A stretch of DNA of 64,000 nt from Laburnicola sp. R22_1. Its lineage: Eukaryota > Ascomycota > Dothideomycetes > Pleosporales > Didymosphaeriaceae. The stretch is from NCBI GenBank assembly GCA_014281115.1, contig JACONQ010000021.1, positions 992,001 through 1,056,000 on the forward strand. The letters are read 5' to 3'. The notes under the pieces are model-generated. The model was not told where the DNA came from, did not search any database, and was given only the letters and a program-made list of their open reading frames with translations. A program made the translations under genes and the position numbers. The first letter of the stretch is position 1. Every line of letters begins with the position of its first letter. Positions 43,081 through 55,000 of the stretch are shown here, one piece after another.

Positions 43081-45073
43081 ACAAGAGCTTGACAGGACTG
43101 AGGGAATACTTGTTTGCCCTCGACACAGTGCATTCGAGAACAAAGATCCGCCAAGCTATTCAAACGTAAGCCTGTCTAACGAGTCTTTGTCATTTGGCAG
43201 AACGTCGCAGCAAGTTCTCCCTGCTCGTGGATGCCAGTCGCGCCTGCACGTTTTTTTCATGGCGAAGACTTGCTGATCTTTACATTAAATGTAATACATT
43301 GCGCGCAATCACACTTTTACTAACATCAAGCAGGCTTCTTCACCCTAACCATAAGTACAGCCTGGTCAAGACGGATAAGAATAACGTTCATGCAAGCGAG
43401 AACGCGGACGAAGCTGGGCAGGTTGTGCGCTCGCAACTAACTACAAGGGCAATCAATATTGACGCGGCGAAGTCTAAGCCGACCTTCCTAGGCACCTTGC
43501 GCAGCGCCCGATGCATTACTGCTGTATATTCTTTGGCGAGTGAGGACAAGATCCTAACTCCTAACAATAAGGACCATGATTCTGTCAGTAATGTGCTCTG
43601 TCTGGCGCCTACAGCTCAATGTAGCGAATCTCTCGGCGAAGACAACGTAGCATCTGTGAATAGCGACTTAGATGACATGGACCTTCTTCTATTGAACAAC
43701 AGCAGAGACGACGACACTAAAGACAGCCAGATTAGCAAAAAGATGGCCTAAATTCAACAGGCGCCTTTGATGGACGCAAACATTATCTCCGATGGTACTC
43801 AACATCTTCTTCCACAATACGGGCTCATTGGATCGCACGATGAAGCTAGAGACACTAAGTCTAAGCTTTTTCTGAACACCAACGTTCCATTCTCTATGTT
43901 CCTTTGCGGAGTCTAGGGAAGCGGCAAGTCTCATACAACGTCCTGCATCCTCGAGAATTCCCTAGCCCCCTCCAAACTTCTTAGAAAGCTCCAAAATCCA
44001 CTTTCTGCGCTCGTGTTTAGCTATAGTTAATTCAGCGGTGACGGCATCGGATTTAGCGTTAGTGAAGCCACGTTCTTGGCTTCCCCCAATCCCAGATTGC
44101 CTGGTAGAGCCTATGTCAAGAAAGTGCATGTCTTAGTTTCTCCGTCGAACTACGTGCGGGTATCAAAGCTTTACCTTCAGCTTCCCAACGTTTCAGTCAC
44201 GCCATTCAAATTAAAGCCTCGGAACCTCGACATTGATACAATGCTTACATTAATAAATGTCAGCGAATTAGGCGAAACACCTCTCTATATAGCGCAAGTT
44301 ACGCAGATACTTCGTGAGATGTCGACAGCAGGTGGACCGTTCGACTACAGAGCGTTCAAGCTGCACCTAAAAAGGCAGGAATTCAATCCTACGCAGACCA
44401 ACATGCTACGAATGCGTTTAAACTTACTTGAATTATTCCTGGATATGGATAACAGCTGCCTTAAGCCGCAATTTCGGCCTGGCGAGATTACAATTATGGA
44501 TATGTCTTGCCCCTTTATCGATGCCAATACGGCGTGTATCCTCTTTAGGATCGGGCTTCAGCAGTACTTGCAGTCGAAAGGCACCGGCAAGATGATCGTG
44601 TTAGATGAGGCGCATAAGGTATTGAGCCCTAACTCGTCTCAAAGTCTGCTTCTTGTATTAACTCTGCCTAGTATATGCTCAACGTACCAGGAGCGAAGTC
44701 TCTGAACGAAACGCTTCTCCAGACAATCCGCCTCCAGCGGCACTACGGCGCCCGCGTTGTCATTTCAACACAAGAACCCACCCTTTTAACCGATCTCATC
44801 GCTCTTTGCTCTATCACAGTCATCCACCGCTTCTCCAGTCCAGAATAGTTCTCGGCTATCAAACGTCACATTCCTATTACAGCTGAGAACCGCGATAGTC
44901 TCATGCAGAGAATTGAGAGCTTGACGACGGGGACGGCGATCATATACTCGCCAAATGCAGTGCTTGGTCGTGATGAGGGTGGGAACTTGATCACGGGCAC
45001 AAGTAGGATGATCAAGGTCAGCATCAGGAAGAGGATTACGAGCGATGGTGGGCAGTCTGTGCTAGCGGTCTAG
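42918..45073 (+). pseudogene. P-loop (ASCE-type) ATPase gene, mutated
   Basis: The frame is open from 42918; the true start is not found. Introns at 43166-43210 (GTAAGC, CTAAC, CGCAG) and 44619-44671 (GTATTG, TTAACT, CCTAG) restore one frame to TAG 45073, about 680 codons. The Walker A motif is GSGKSHTTS near 43917, preceded by FLNTNVPFSMFLCGV. The Walker B motif is MIVLDEAHK at 44592-44618, with the catalytic Glu. A sensor-like VVISTQEP and a conserved HRFSSPE follow. The order resembles HerA/FtsK-like ASCE ATPases, and I recognise similar uncharacterised proteins in ascomycetes. In-frame stops (TAA 43749, TAG 43914, TAA near 44028, TAG near 44848) are all single transitions from Gln or Trp. 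Its 5' part is duplicated, inverted, after its 3' end. Confidence 0.75.
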
Positions 45074-45172
45074 GACGATCGTCTACGCAACAGCCTGGTC
45101 AGACGTCCCCAGCTGCGTTCAGTTAGCGCGACATGTAACACATTTACTTCGAGTGATTACATGGGAAAATGC
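45074..45172. other. spacer between ATPase gene and right inverted-repeat arm
   Basis: Ninety-nine bases after the stop codon, not part of the inverted repeat. Probably the 3' untranslated region of the ATPase gene. Confidence 0.5.
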
Positions 45173-46033
45173 ACGTTCCATCGTATTGGAAGCCTTTCTG
45201 ACAGTAGTGCCAATGGATCCAGGCTTCGAGCCCTGCTTGCGCAGAGGTGTTGAAACTTGCGTCGGTTGTAGTGTGGTCAAAAGGCGATGCAGTGCCATGC
45301 GCCAACAGTTTCGCGGCCTTGCCTGCTATAGGTGTTTAGTGTTGTGTGTATGGCTTTGGCTAGTCCTAGGCTGGTGGCAGTAAGATGTATTTTGGCGACT
45401 GGAGAGAAAGGACCATCAAAAACCTTAGCACTGCCGTACATAGTTGACGACCAATGACAATTAAAAGGCATTAATCTTACTGTGTTGCGGGGTCGGCTTT
45501 AGGGTGGCTCAGCTGTGTCGCAAGAGGCGTTCGCACATGCTCAGAGCAAGCTGCAAGCGCGGTGCCGCCTACAGTAGCGTAAGTCGCCCTAGAAAGCAAG
45601 CGTCAGCAGCAATAAATTACAGCTAAGCTGTTTTAGGCTAAACGAGAGATCCTCCTCATTTTGTTAATTCTAGCTAGTAGACTTTAAATCATCACAAAAG
45701 CACAATCGCCTTTTAAACACTGTCGCCGCGCTCGGAATAGGATTATAATATACTAGCTAGTATCTTGACAGGTTTTTGGCAGGATGCATGAACTTTCAGC
45801 GCGTTCACAACCTCCTAAAGTGACGCGGTCGCCTAACGCTCACAGCAAATTGTTGTATTGCATAGTAGACAGAAGCCATTTTTAAAAGATATTAAGAGCG
45901 AATGCACTTTCTAGTTTAAGGCCGCTATCCTAAGAATAGCTATGCTCCTGGCTTGTTATTGGGTTTGTTGTATTAGAAAGCATTTGCCGCGTCTTATCAC
46001 AGCGGGCGTCTCGCCACATAGGGATGGACGTTA
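45173..46033 (-). repeat. long inverted repeat, right arm (uninterrupted)
   Basis: 861 bp matching, in reverse, 42644-43080 and then 25883-26303 of the left arm. At the junction it reads TAATTTATTGCTGCTGACG (reverse complement). This is the pre-insertion form of the site where Tn2 and Tn3 sit in the other arm. Confidence 0.9.
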
Positions 46034-46200
46034 TATTCCTTAAGCGGCAAATTTCCGCCACACTACTGCTTGGCGTAATTATTTCCCATCTACCACTGTT
46101 TTGAATACACTACCACACACGTGACCTTAGCTTGTAAAATATCCCAAATGCCACTGCTTCTATCTTATATGCCACAGCCCCTATCCTAAATGCCACTGTT
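46034..46200. repeat. degenerate tandem ATGCCACTG units
   Basis: Four to five imperfect units (such as AAATGCCACTGCTTCTATC, ATATGCCACAGCCCCTATC and TAAATGCCACTGTT), about 24-27 bp apart. LINE L3 inserted into the last unit, whose CTAAATGCCACTGTT (46186-46200) is duplicated at 57798-57812. Confidence 0.7.
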
Positions 46201-46329
46201 TAGTCTACATTTCCTAGCTAGGCTCTTCAACCATCAACTTTTAAAATTTTAAGAAAGTGGTCAAAACTGCCTAGTTTTCTATCTCATTATCTCAGTTTCA
46301 TCTAAATACCACTCCTAGTCATCTTCAGG

Positions 46330-46347
46330 CACCGCACGCGTGCGGTG
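46330..46347. other. conserved 18-bp palindrome in LINE leader (L3 copy)
   Basis: CACCGCACGCGTGCGGTG, identical to 26847-26864 despite heavy mutation on both sides. Confidence 0.8.
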
Positions 46348-46361
46348 GTTTGATAATAGCA

Positions 46362-48137
46362 ATGGAGACGCCTTAGAGGCCCCCTCTGGGGACCTCTACA
46401 GCAACCCGCCCACCAGACCTTAAGTCTGCGCAACAGAATAACCTCTAGCACGCTATAAGGAAGCGCTAATAGTCTAATATTCGCCCTTCTAGACGCCTCT
46501 CCTTTGGTGGAGGCGTGCCTGTCCGCCCTGCTAACACAGAAACTGCAGCCAGTGTCCTTAACTCCTACCTTATGGCCACCTATAAGGTGGCAGAGACCTA
46601 GAAAAAGATAGTAATGGCAATAGCTAATGCTGTTAACCACTACCTCGCCAAATTTAAGCGCCTAAAGGAGCTAGCGGCTGCTATTGCCCTCTATAACCGC
46701 GTTATATAGGCGCTAAAAAACTCTACTACTGCGCTAAGCCTTCGCCCTAATCTAGTAAGGACCAGCTATAACTTAACAACCACAGCCTACACTACAAATA
46801 GTAATAGCGGCCTTGCCGCCTAGCCTTAAAAGACATGGGCAAGCGTAGCATCCGCCTCCTATTATGGGGACAGCGGGCATATAACAACTAATAGTAGAAG
46901 GGCCACAGCTACTATTAAGTAATAGTAGCCCCCTAGACAAGTAGCAGACCTACGGATCTTGCTCACTGTCTTGAATCTAGCTAACAGGCTTAGACAGACC
47001 TTTGCCTTCGCTATGCGAAAGGCAATCTGCGACGCTATAGGACTTAATATTAGCGACATCCCTACAGCTATAAGGACCTGAATAGGCTAGGCTATTACGC
47101 TAGTCTTTAAGGCTATACAACAATAACTTATAGAATAAGAAAAGAAGAAACTAATAATTCGCTCTATTAATAGCGATAGCGCAGAGTTGCCCACACACTA
47201 GACTAACTACGCTATTCCTAGGGTGCCTAGCAGCTACCACTCGCTATTAGGACAAGAAGTCCTATACACCCTAGAAATAATTGTGGAAAAGGCTTTTACG
47301 CAGACCTTAACTCGCCTAGTAAACTACTAGCCCTCTAGGCACAGCCCAAACTAATATAGGCACACTACCTACGTGGTGTCCTTTAAGAAGCCAGTAACAC
47401 CTTTCTAACTCTTTAGTGTTAGCGACTTATTCTGCAAAATTATTAAGAAACGCGCAATTAAGCAACACAATCCTGGCTACTAGGAATACTACAATGTAGC
47501 GCGTTGCACCTGCACGCCCTGCTGCCGCAACTATAGTATAAAATAGAGCGAGCACAAAGGCCCTATAGGTAACAACTGCGTTTACAAGCTATAGTGCCCT
47601 AATTACCGCGGTCCACACGCCGCCAACAATCCAACCTGCCTAGTAAAGCCTAGGCGAGTAAGCGGCAGGATTATAAGACCTACCCGCCATAAGCTGGCCA
47701 CCCTCCGCCGCGCTAGACAAAAGGCCTATGACTAGCTACACAACCTGCAACCCTAACCCACGCCTACTACGCAGAGACAAGGCAACGCCGCTAATAGAAA
47801 AGGCGCCCCTCCTACTAAGGGCAACGCTTAACCTAACAAAGAGGACACTGCTTCTACTAGAGACACTATCTAACAAGCCCCTTAAGAAGAGCCTATAGAC
47901 TAAGAGAGCTAGGAACGAGTTCCTAGCCCCCGCCCACTAAGAGGACAGCGCTTAAGCCCCTACCCTAATCTTGCGGTACGACAAGCGGCTCGCGCCTCAA
48001 GCTAACTAGTTAGACTTACCGCGCCTATAAGCGGCAGCCTTAACCTCGCTGCACTCTTAGCACAAAGCGTAAGATATGCAGACTACATATAGTCCTCCTT
48101 ATAGGAGGATATGACTATGGACAACTCCTCTAATTAA
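46362..48137 (+). pseudogene. LINE L3 ORF1 remnant
   Basis: Aligns base for base with L2 ORF1 from ATGGAGACGCC to the TAATG junction at 48135-48139. Zinc-knuckle cysteines are still traceable near 47500-47640. Dense TAG and TAA stops are present. Confidence 0.75.
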
Positions 48138-51100
48138 TGAGAAATAACCGCCGCAGATACACCCCTTACAGGAACCCTAATATAAAAGTATACTAGACTA
48201 ATATTAGCAGAAGTGGCCCAGCACACACAGCCGCCCTTAAGATCGCTTTTATAGAGGATATTAATATTATTTACATATAAGAGCTAGCTACCTGGCCTAG
48301 CACACAGACTTTAAACTACTCTAGCTATAACCTCTATTTACTAGTGGACGGCTAGGACAGCTGAGAGACCTGGGAGGCAGAACGCCCCTGGGTCCTTATC
48401 TTCACCCATAAGGGCAATAGACTAAAGATCACGCCCTATACTCCGCTACATAATAGGGACCTATAGTGAATTAAAGTAAATAGAATCTCTATACTTAACG
48501 TTTACTAGGCGCCACAGACTACGCTAGTACTCAACTATATTACCTATCTCACCCTACTAAATAGGTGCCTGGCAGAAGGTAATCTTAACGCTAAATATAA
48601 TATGTTCGAGCCTAGTGTTACAACTACATAGGGCGGAGCTAAGCTGGCCTAATAGGCTATAGACAGCGGCATAGATTATATAGGCGAACCTAAAATTCCC
48701 ACCTATAGGGCTGGGCACGTTATAGACCTCTCTTTCTATAATATCCTCTTTATAACTACCGCGGTATAAATAGATATAAACTACGGCTTAGACTATAATA
48801 TATTAGTTACTATAATCCCTAGTAGAGGATAGGAGCCCCTTAACTAGTTCTAATATAGAGTCCCCACAAAGAAGCTATCGCTATTTATTAACGCTGTTGC
48901 TAACAGAATAAAAGGCGCCCCCTACTTAGATGGGCCACAGACCTGCAAGCACGTTAATAGGCGCGTTGCTGCCTTAGAAGAAGTCCTTACTAACGCCCTA
49001 AAGACGGCAGGTAGAAAGAAAAGAGGAATAGGCCACTTAGCGCCCTAGTGGATAGACAATTGCAAGACAGCCTATTAAGCACACCTTTACTCGCTTAACA
49101 GCCACACTAGCTAGGGCCCCTCTAATAAGACACGTACTTTCCTAGTAATAGTTTATAAGATAAAGAAGAAGTACTAGCAACACACTATAAATAACGCTAA
49201 AGACAACTAGGAACTTTTCTGTATTATTAATTAGCACAAGCTAGAACCTACTAGAATATAGGCACTAATAGTGTTTAGAAGCGTAGAGGCGACTAAAGAC
49301 AAGGATAAGGCTAAGAGGCTATAATAAGCACTTCTTTACAGATTTATAGTAGAGGACAATCTGCCAAAACCGCCTACCCTATAAGAACACCCTACTATCC
49401 TGTAGGACACATACCTATTAATTAAAGAGATAGAGTGCTGCGTAATTAGGGTCTCTAGCACCTTACTAGGCGCTAATAGCATAACAGTCTAACTGCTTAT
49501 AGTATACTAGAACTATATTAGATAGTATATTTGCAACATTTACCGCGACCTACTATTACTTAACTACTACTTGGCTGCCTAGACAGACAGGGAGATTGTT
49601 TTTATTAAGAAACTTAGTAAGAAAGACTACATAATTCTAGGGTCTATAAGACTACTTACCATACTGCTCTGCCTTAGCAAAGGTTTTAAAAGGGTAATCG
49701 CTTAGCGCATAGCCTACTTGGCTATGCTACACAGCGTTCTAAGCCCCTAGCATAGAGGGGCCCTCCTAAAAAGGTCGGCCATAAACCTAATTACGGTCTT
49801 TACCTATAAAGCTAAACTCGCTTTTAGCAAGGGCAAACACGTTACTATGGTAACTATGGATGTACTAGGAGCTTTCGACACGCTACTAGTTAACCGGCTA
49901 CTACACCGCATAAAAGACTAAGGCTGGCACTAGAAGGTCCTAGTCTTTATACGCAACATCCTTACAAACTAATATATTCTTATCCGCTACAGCCAACACT
50001 ATTTTGGCCGCCACCTAGTGGCCTACGGCACCCTATAGGGCTCGCTATTCTCCCCTATTATCTATATATTATATCTTGCAAAGCTACTACTCTAGGACAC
50101 GACTATGCGCTTTGGCTATGCTAACGACATATGCCTCTATAGCACCTTCTATAGTCTCGACCTTAACATTAAAATACTTGCTAAACAAGTCCACAAGATT
50201 AACTTATATAGCGCGGACCACAAGATTGCTTTCTTACTAGACAAGCTTAAAATAATCTACCTTACAAGATAGAACAGGGACTACGCGCCACCCTGCGCCA
50301 TTAACAATCACCTTACTATTCACCTAATTCTCCCTATAAGTAAGGTACCTACACTGCGCTGGCTAGGCGTATAGTTTAATAGAAAGCTTACCTTTAAGAC
50401 CTACGTAGCCATACGCGCCGCAAAAATAAGAGTTATTGCCCACTATATCTATAGCCTTACTTAAATTAAACACAGCCCCCTACTAGAGTCTTTGCGCAAA
50501 GTAGTAATCTCCTGCGTCCTCCCCTAACTTCTATATAGAGCGGAGGCCTAGTATAAAGAAAGAACTAAACCCTCTAGAATTATGCGCTAGTTAAAAGGCG
50601 CCAAAGTAAGCACCTAACTAGGTTGGCACATAGAAACACTCGATAAGATTCTTAGGTAGGCATGCAGAGCTATTGTTCTAGCCTACTAGACTATACCCAC
50701 CACCACTATCTTTAGGGACGCTAGACTCCCCTTAGCAGCAGTAGCCCTAGAAACCTGCAAGTTCCGCTTTGCAGCACACCTACTAATAATTAATAAAAAG
50801 CACCCGCTAACTGCTAGAACTTACCTTCCTATAGTTAGAAGAGGCTAAGGCGTAGGCCTCCTATAGAAAGCCCGCACAAAGGTACAACAACTAGCACAGG
50901 TCTTTAACCTAGTACCCTAACCCGAATTCCGCGCCCCCCACTACTCCCCTAGGAGCCGCAACAACCCTATAGGCCATATGAATAAGAAGAAAGCCGCCCG
51001 CCGCTTTAAGAAGTAGTGGGCCCTTCTCCCGCCAACTGCTATTACTATCTTCTTTAATAGCTCTAAATAATAGCTTAACAGCGTTAAGCACATTACATAT

Positions 51101-51600
51101 AGCTACGCTATATATAAAGGGCAGACTCTTACCCTATAGGGCAACAGCTCCCTTAACCTTAGGTCCCACGTCTTTAATGCTAAAGCTATAGGCGCGTGGC
51201 AAGGACTCTTACACACGCTCCGCACGCTAGCCTACTAGCTTAGACGCATATATATATGCATAGATAGTACCTCTATTATATAGTGTATTAGAGGCAACCT
51301 ATCCCCCTTGTTATAGTGGGCGTTTGTTAGGTGCCAAGAGATAATTAAGAACCTAAACATTACTGTCTAGTAGTTCCTAGGACACTGTAATATAGAGGGA
51401 AACAAACAGGCAAACTAGCTAGTAGACAACGCGGCAAGAACCCCTAAACCTCCACACAGCATAGCAACTAAACCTACAGCTTTAGGCCTTAAGTTAGACA
51501 TTTGTGCCCTTACTAGAAGCGTAGAGATAGACTAGTAGCGCAAGCACACACTAAATCTGTCTAGGTAGTATATATAGTAGGACCTTAAGTATTACCCTAT
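48137..51600 (+). pseudogene. LINE L3 ORF2 remnant (continues 56950-57271)
   Basis: Collinear with L2 ORF2: endonuclease near 48270-48840, reverse transcriptase near 49440-50520 (active-site codons now reading FGYAND), and RNase H near 51040-51420. It resumes after copia-B3 and ends ...NPTNTNK at TAA 57271, the same C-terminus as L1. Strong C-to-T and G-to-A decay. Confidence 0.75.
51596..51600. repeat. copia-B3 target-site duplication, copy 1
   Basis: CCTAT, repeated at 56945-56949. Confidence 0.85.
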
Positions 51601-51792
51601 TGTAGCCACGTGACTTACGTTAGAGGTGGTGTGTGTAGAAGATTCCATCCAGGTGCACAGACTACTACCCTCAAGATAAAGCTCTCGCCCTCTCCTTTCT
51701 TCCTTAGTAGACTCCTTACTCCACACACTCTTTTATGCAGATAGCAATACAGCTTATTGTCCTCATATGCCTCATATGCCTGCCCGCCCACA
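51601..51792 (+). repeat. copia-B3 5' LTR, 192 bp
   Basis: TGTAGCCACGTG...CCCGCCCACA. Same family as the B1 and B2 LTRs, in the opposite orientation. Confidence 0.9.
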
Positions 51793-51806
51793 GTTATGAG
51801 CCCGGC
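51793..51806 (+). promoter_or_regulatory. copia-B3 primer-binding site
   Basis: GTTATGAGCCCGGC directly follows the LTR and is complementary to the initiator tRNA-Met anticodon stem-loop. Confidence 0.75.
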
Positions 51807-52000
51807 TGTCGACTTTGACCACTGCAGCTGCTGAGCACCTAGCTATCGACTTCAATCGCTGTTGCTACTGCACGTACTGACGAGCTGCTAAGGAGCTGTT
51901 AACAAGCTGTTAACAGAGCTACGTCACCAAGCTACCTTACTAAGCCTCGAGCACGCGTTCTATTACTAAAGAGAGCCCTTCTAGGAGCTAATAGAGCAAG

Positions 52001-55000
52001 ATGCCTACAACTAAGCTAGATGGACTAGTTATAAGGACAACAGTTATACTTAAGAAGCTAGCAGACTAGGAAGAATAGATCTTCCTACATAAGGATAGCG
52101 CGAATCGAAATCACCTCTAGCCTATAGTTAACCCGGATCTTGACGAGGCGGCACTCGAACAGCTTAAGGAGCCAGTGCCCGTGATACCAGAGCACTACCA
52201 TAAGGGGACAGAGCAGGATACCGGCGTCGTGCTAAAAGACATAACGACCGAGGAGTTCCAGCGATACCAGTAGGCGGAGAGAGGCTACGATCGAGCCTTG
52301 GCTAGATATACGATCAAGAGGAAAGCGTTGGACGACTTTACCCAGGAGATCGGCCGAACGATCAGCCGCCGCCACATACACCTGATCCAGAGCGACGATA
52401 CAGCGTACGCTCGACTAAAGAGGCTCAAGAAGCACCTCTGCCCATCAACGGCTGAGAGGGAGCTGCAGCTTCTAGCAAAGTATCGGCAACTGCAGAGCCG
52501 ACCCCGCAACAATATTGATACCTGGCTAGATGAGTGGCTACATGTTGTACGTCTGTGCGAGGCAGCGAACCTACCCAACGTGACATCGCCGCGAGCACAG
52601 CGCGATTTTCTACTCGCAGTTAAAGGACTTAACGACACATAGGCAACTACTCAGCAAGCCAATCTATTTGAAGCACAGATCCAGGGACAGGCTGTTAAGA
52701 GCATACACGACCTTATCGCTCAATTCACCATGTACTAGCGTTCGACAAGACTAGTAGCGTCATCGCTCGGCACCTTTGCCACACTAGGCATCAGCACCGA
52801 CGAGCCACAGGCAACAGAGAAGAAAGAAAAGACTTAAAATAAGAAGCCTAAGTGTATATGTGGTCTCAATTATCGATTTAAGGACTGCTGGTATCTAGGA
52901 GCAAAGGGCAAGCCTCAAGGATGGATACCTAAACCTGAGATACAAGAACGATTTGATAAGGCTATAGCAAGCCGATTATTATTTGGAGAAGCTATAAAGG
53001 CAGCACTTAAAGCGAATGGGAGCGCGACAAATACTAGAGACTAGGCAGAACTGGCAGCGTCTGCAGTCTTGACAGCACCTTAACAGTTTGATGATTATAG
53101 ACCTACGCATGACGTATTAAACAGTTATGTATCGCAGCTCACAATGAGCTCAGACTGCGCAAGCAAGCAGACAGTCAAGCCGAGTCTGATCAATTGATGG
53201 ATTCTGGATCCAGGATCAAACACACACGTCACCAACAGCAGAGCCTATAGTTGAAAGAAGCGAGCTAACGGGACAGGTGAAGTTATTAAGGCTGGAGATT
53301 AAGAGCTATTGATATACGAGTGGGGAGATGTTATCCTACTCATTAACACGCCTAGAGGCACGGAGTAGATAGAGCTCACATACGTCGCCTATGTCTTAGG
53401 ATTTCTTACCAATGTTGTTGGCCTGTCACGCTGTCGATTAATAGGCATTTATTTCGACTCAGGACGAGACTGCTTATACTAGAAGAGCTGGAAGAACGTT
53501 ATTTGCAAGCTCAACTATACCGGCGGACACTAGTTGATAGATGCTAAAGGCATAGAGAGACTAGATGCTAGCTCTCTACTTGCAGCCTTAACATACGCCC
53601 GCAAGAAGCCTTTATACGAGCCTAAGAAGCTACTGCAGTTAACTGCAGAGAAAGCACATGTTATGTGGGGTCACGCTGGCAGAGAGGCGATTAAGCACCT
53701 GCCTAAGAATGTTGAAGGCCTACACATCACAGATAGCTAAGCACTAAAGTGGAAGGACTGTAAGACGTGTATATAGTTAAAGCTGACGAAGATTGTTAGT
53801 TAAAGGCCACCTTAAGAACTAGCGACTCGACCGTTCGAGCGTATTAGCATAGATCTGATACAGCTCCTAGAGCGAGGAGAGCGCTGCTATAATGGCGATT
53901 AATACCTATTTTATGCTTTTAATCAATACACGAAGTGGCACGAAGGATGCTGTATACTAGATAAGACAAAGGCTACTCTAATAAAGGTCTTTAAGCGATT
54001 ACTGGCTAAGATAAAGCGGCAATTCCAGAGTCAAGTTATTATCGTAAGGCTGGACATAGAGACTGGATATGTCGAGCTGCTAGAGCTCTATAGAGATCTT
54101 GGAATCGCTATTAAGGCTAGAGCTACAGAAGCTTAGAGCGGAGCCATTAAACGCGCAGGCAAATCTATTATAATTCGAGGCAGAGCTATACGCCTACACG
54201 CAGGTTTACCGAAGGCGTACGCTAACAAGTGCGTTATGTTAGCTATATATCTACTCAATCGTACACCAACCAAAGCGATACAATAGGAATGCCTGTACAC
54301 CAAAGTCAAGGGAGTGAAGCCATCAGTTGCTTACCTTGAGGTGATTAGAGCGAGAGCGTATGTGCTTAACAAGAAGCTACCTAGGGCAGACAAGCTCAAA
54401 TCTCGAGCTCTAATTGGCCACCTAGTAGGCTTCGATTCAACCAACATATTTCGAGTATGGTTACCGACAATCGGACGAGTCATACGAACTCGAGACATTG
54501 TCTTCCTGCGAGGCAAGCTCTACAATAAGTAAGAAAAGTACGCAGAGAAGAGTTATATTTGTGAGGCAGCAGAGGTGCTCGACATTGAGGAGACGCCTAA
54601 TCACAGCGACATATTAATTAATTAGCTGTCTACACTAGAAGACTATTCCTATAAGCCTGAGCTAGAGCTTGAGTTTGACTCTGAATCCAAGGCTAAGATT
54701 AAGGATACTCAACTAGCTCTTATGACTTTAGAAGAGACGCTAGAGAAGCACGGACTACGCCAGTCACTAGACAACACAGGCTAGGGGAAAGGCTACGCTC
54801 TAGCTTCAGAGGAAGAAGAGCTAAATTGAACAACAAACAACGCAAAGCGACAAGAGGAGATTGCTAGTCAACTATTACAGGAGAACGTAATAGAGGGTAA
54901 GCGAAGTTAGAAGCTAAAGAGCTTTGGCACGTATCTGGCAACATTCGCTGCCTATATTAACCCCACAGCACCAGCAAAGCTCCTTAGCAAGGCGCCAAAG

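Noticed and set aside
45153..45471. Open frames in the right inverted-repeat arm
   Set aside because: They are the mirror of the left-arm frames and add no gene.
25883..46033. Treating the inverted-repeat arms as proven terminal repeats of a transposon
   Set aside because: No target-site duplication or transposase was found, so it is kept only as a hypothesis in the findings.
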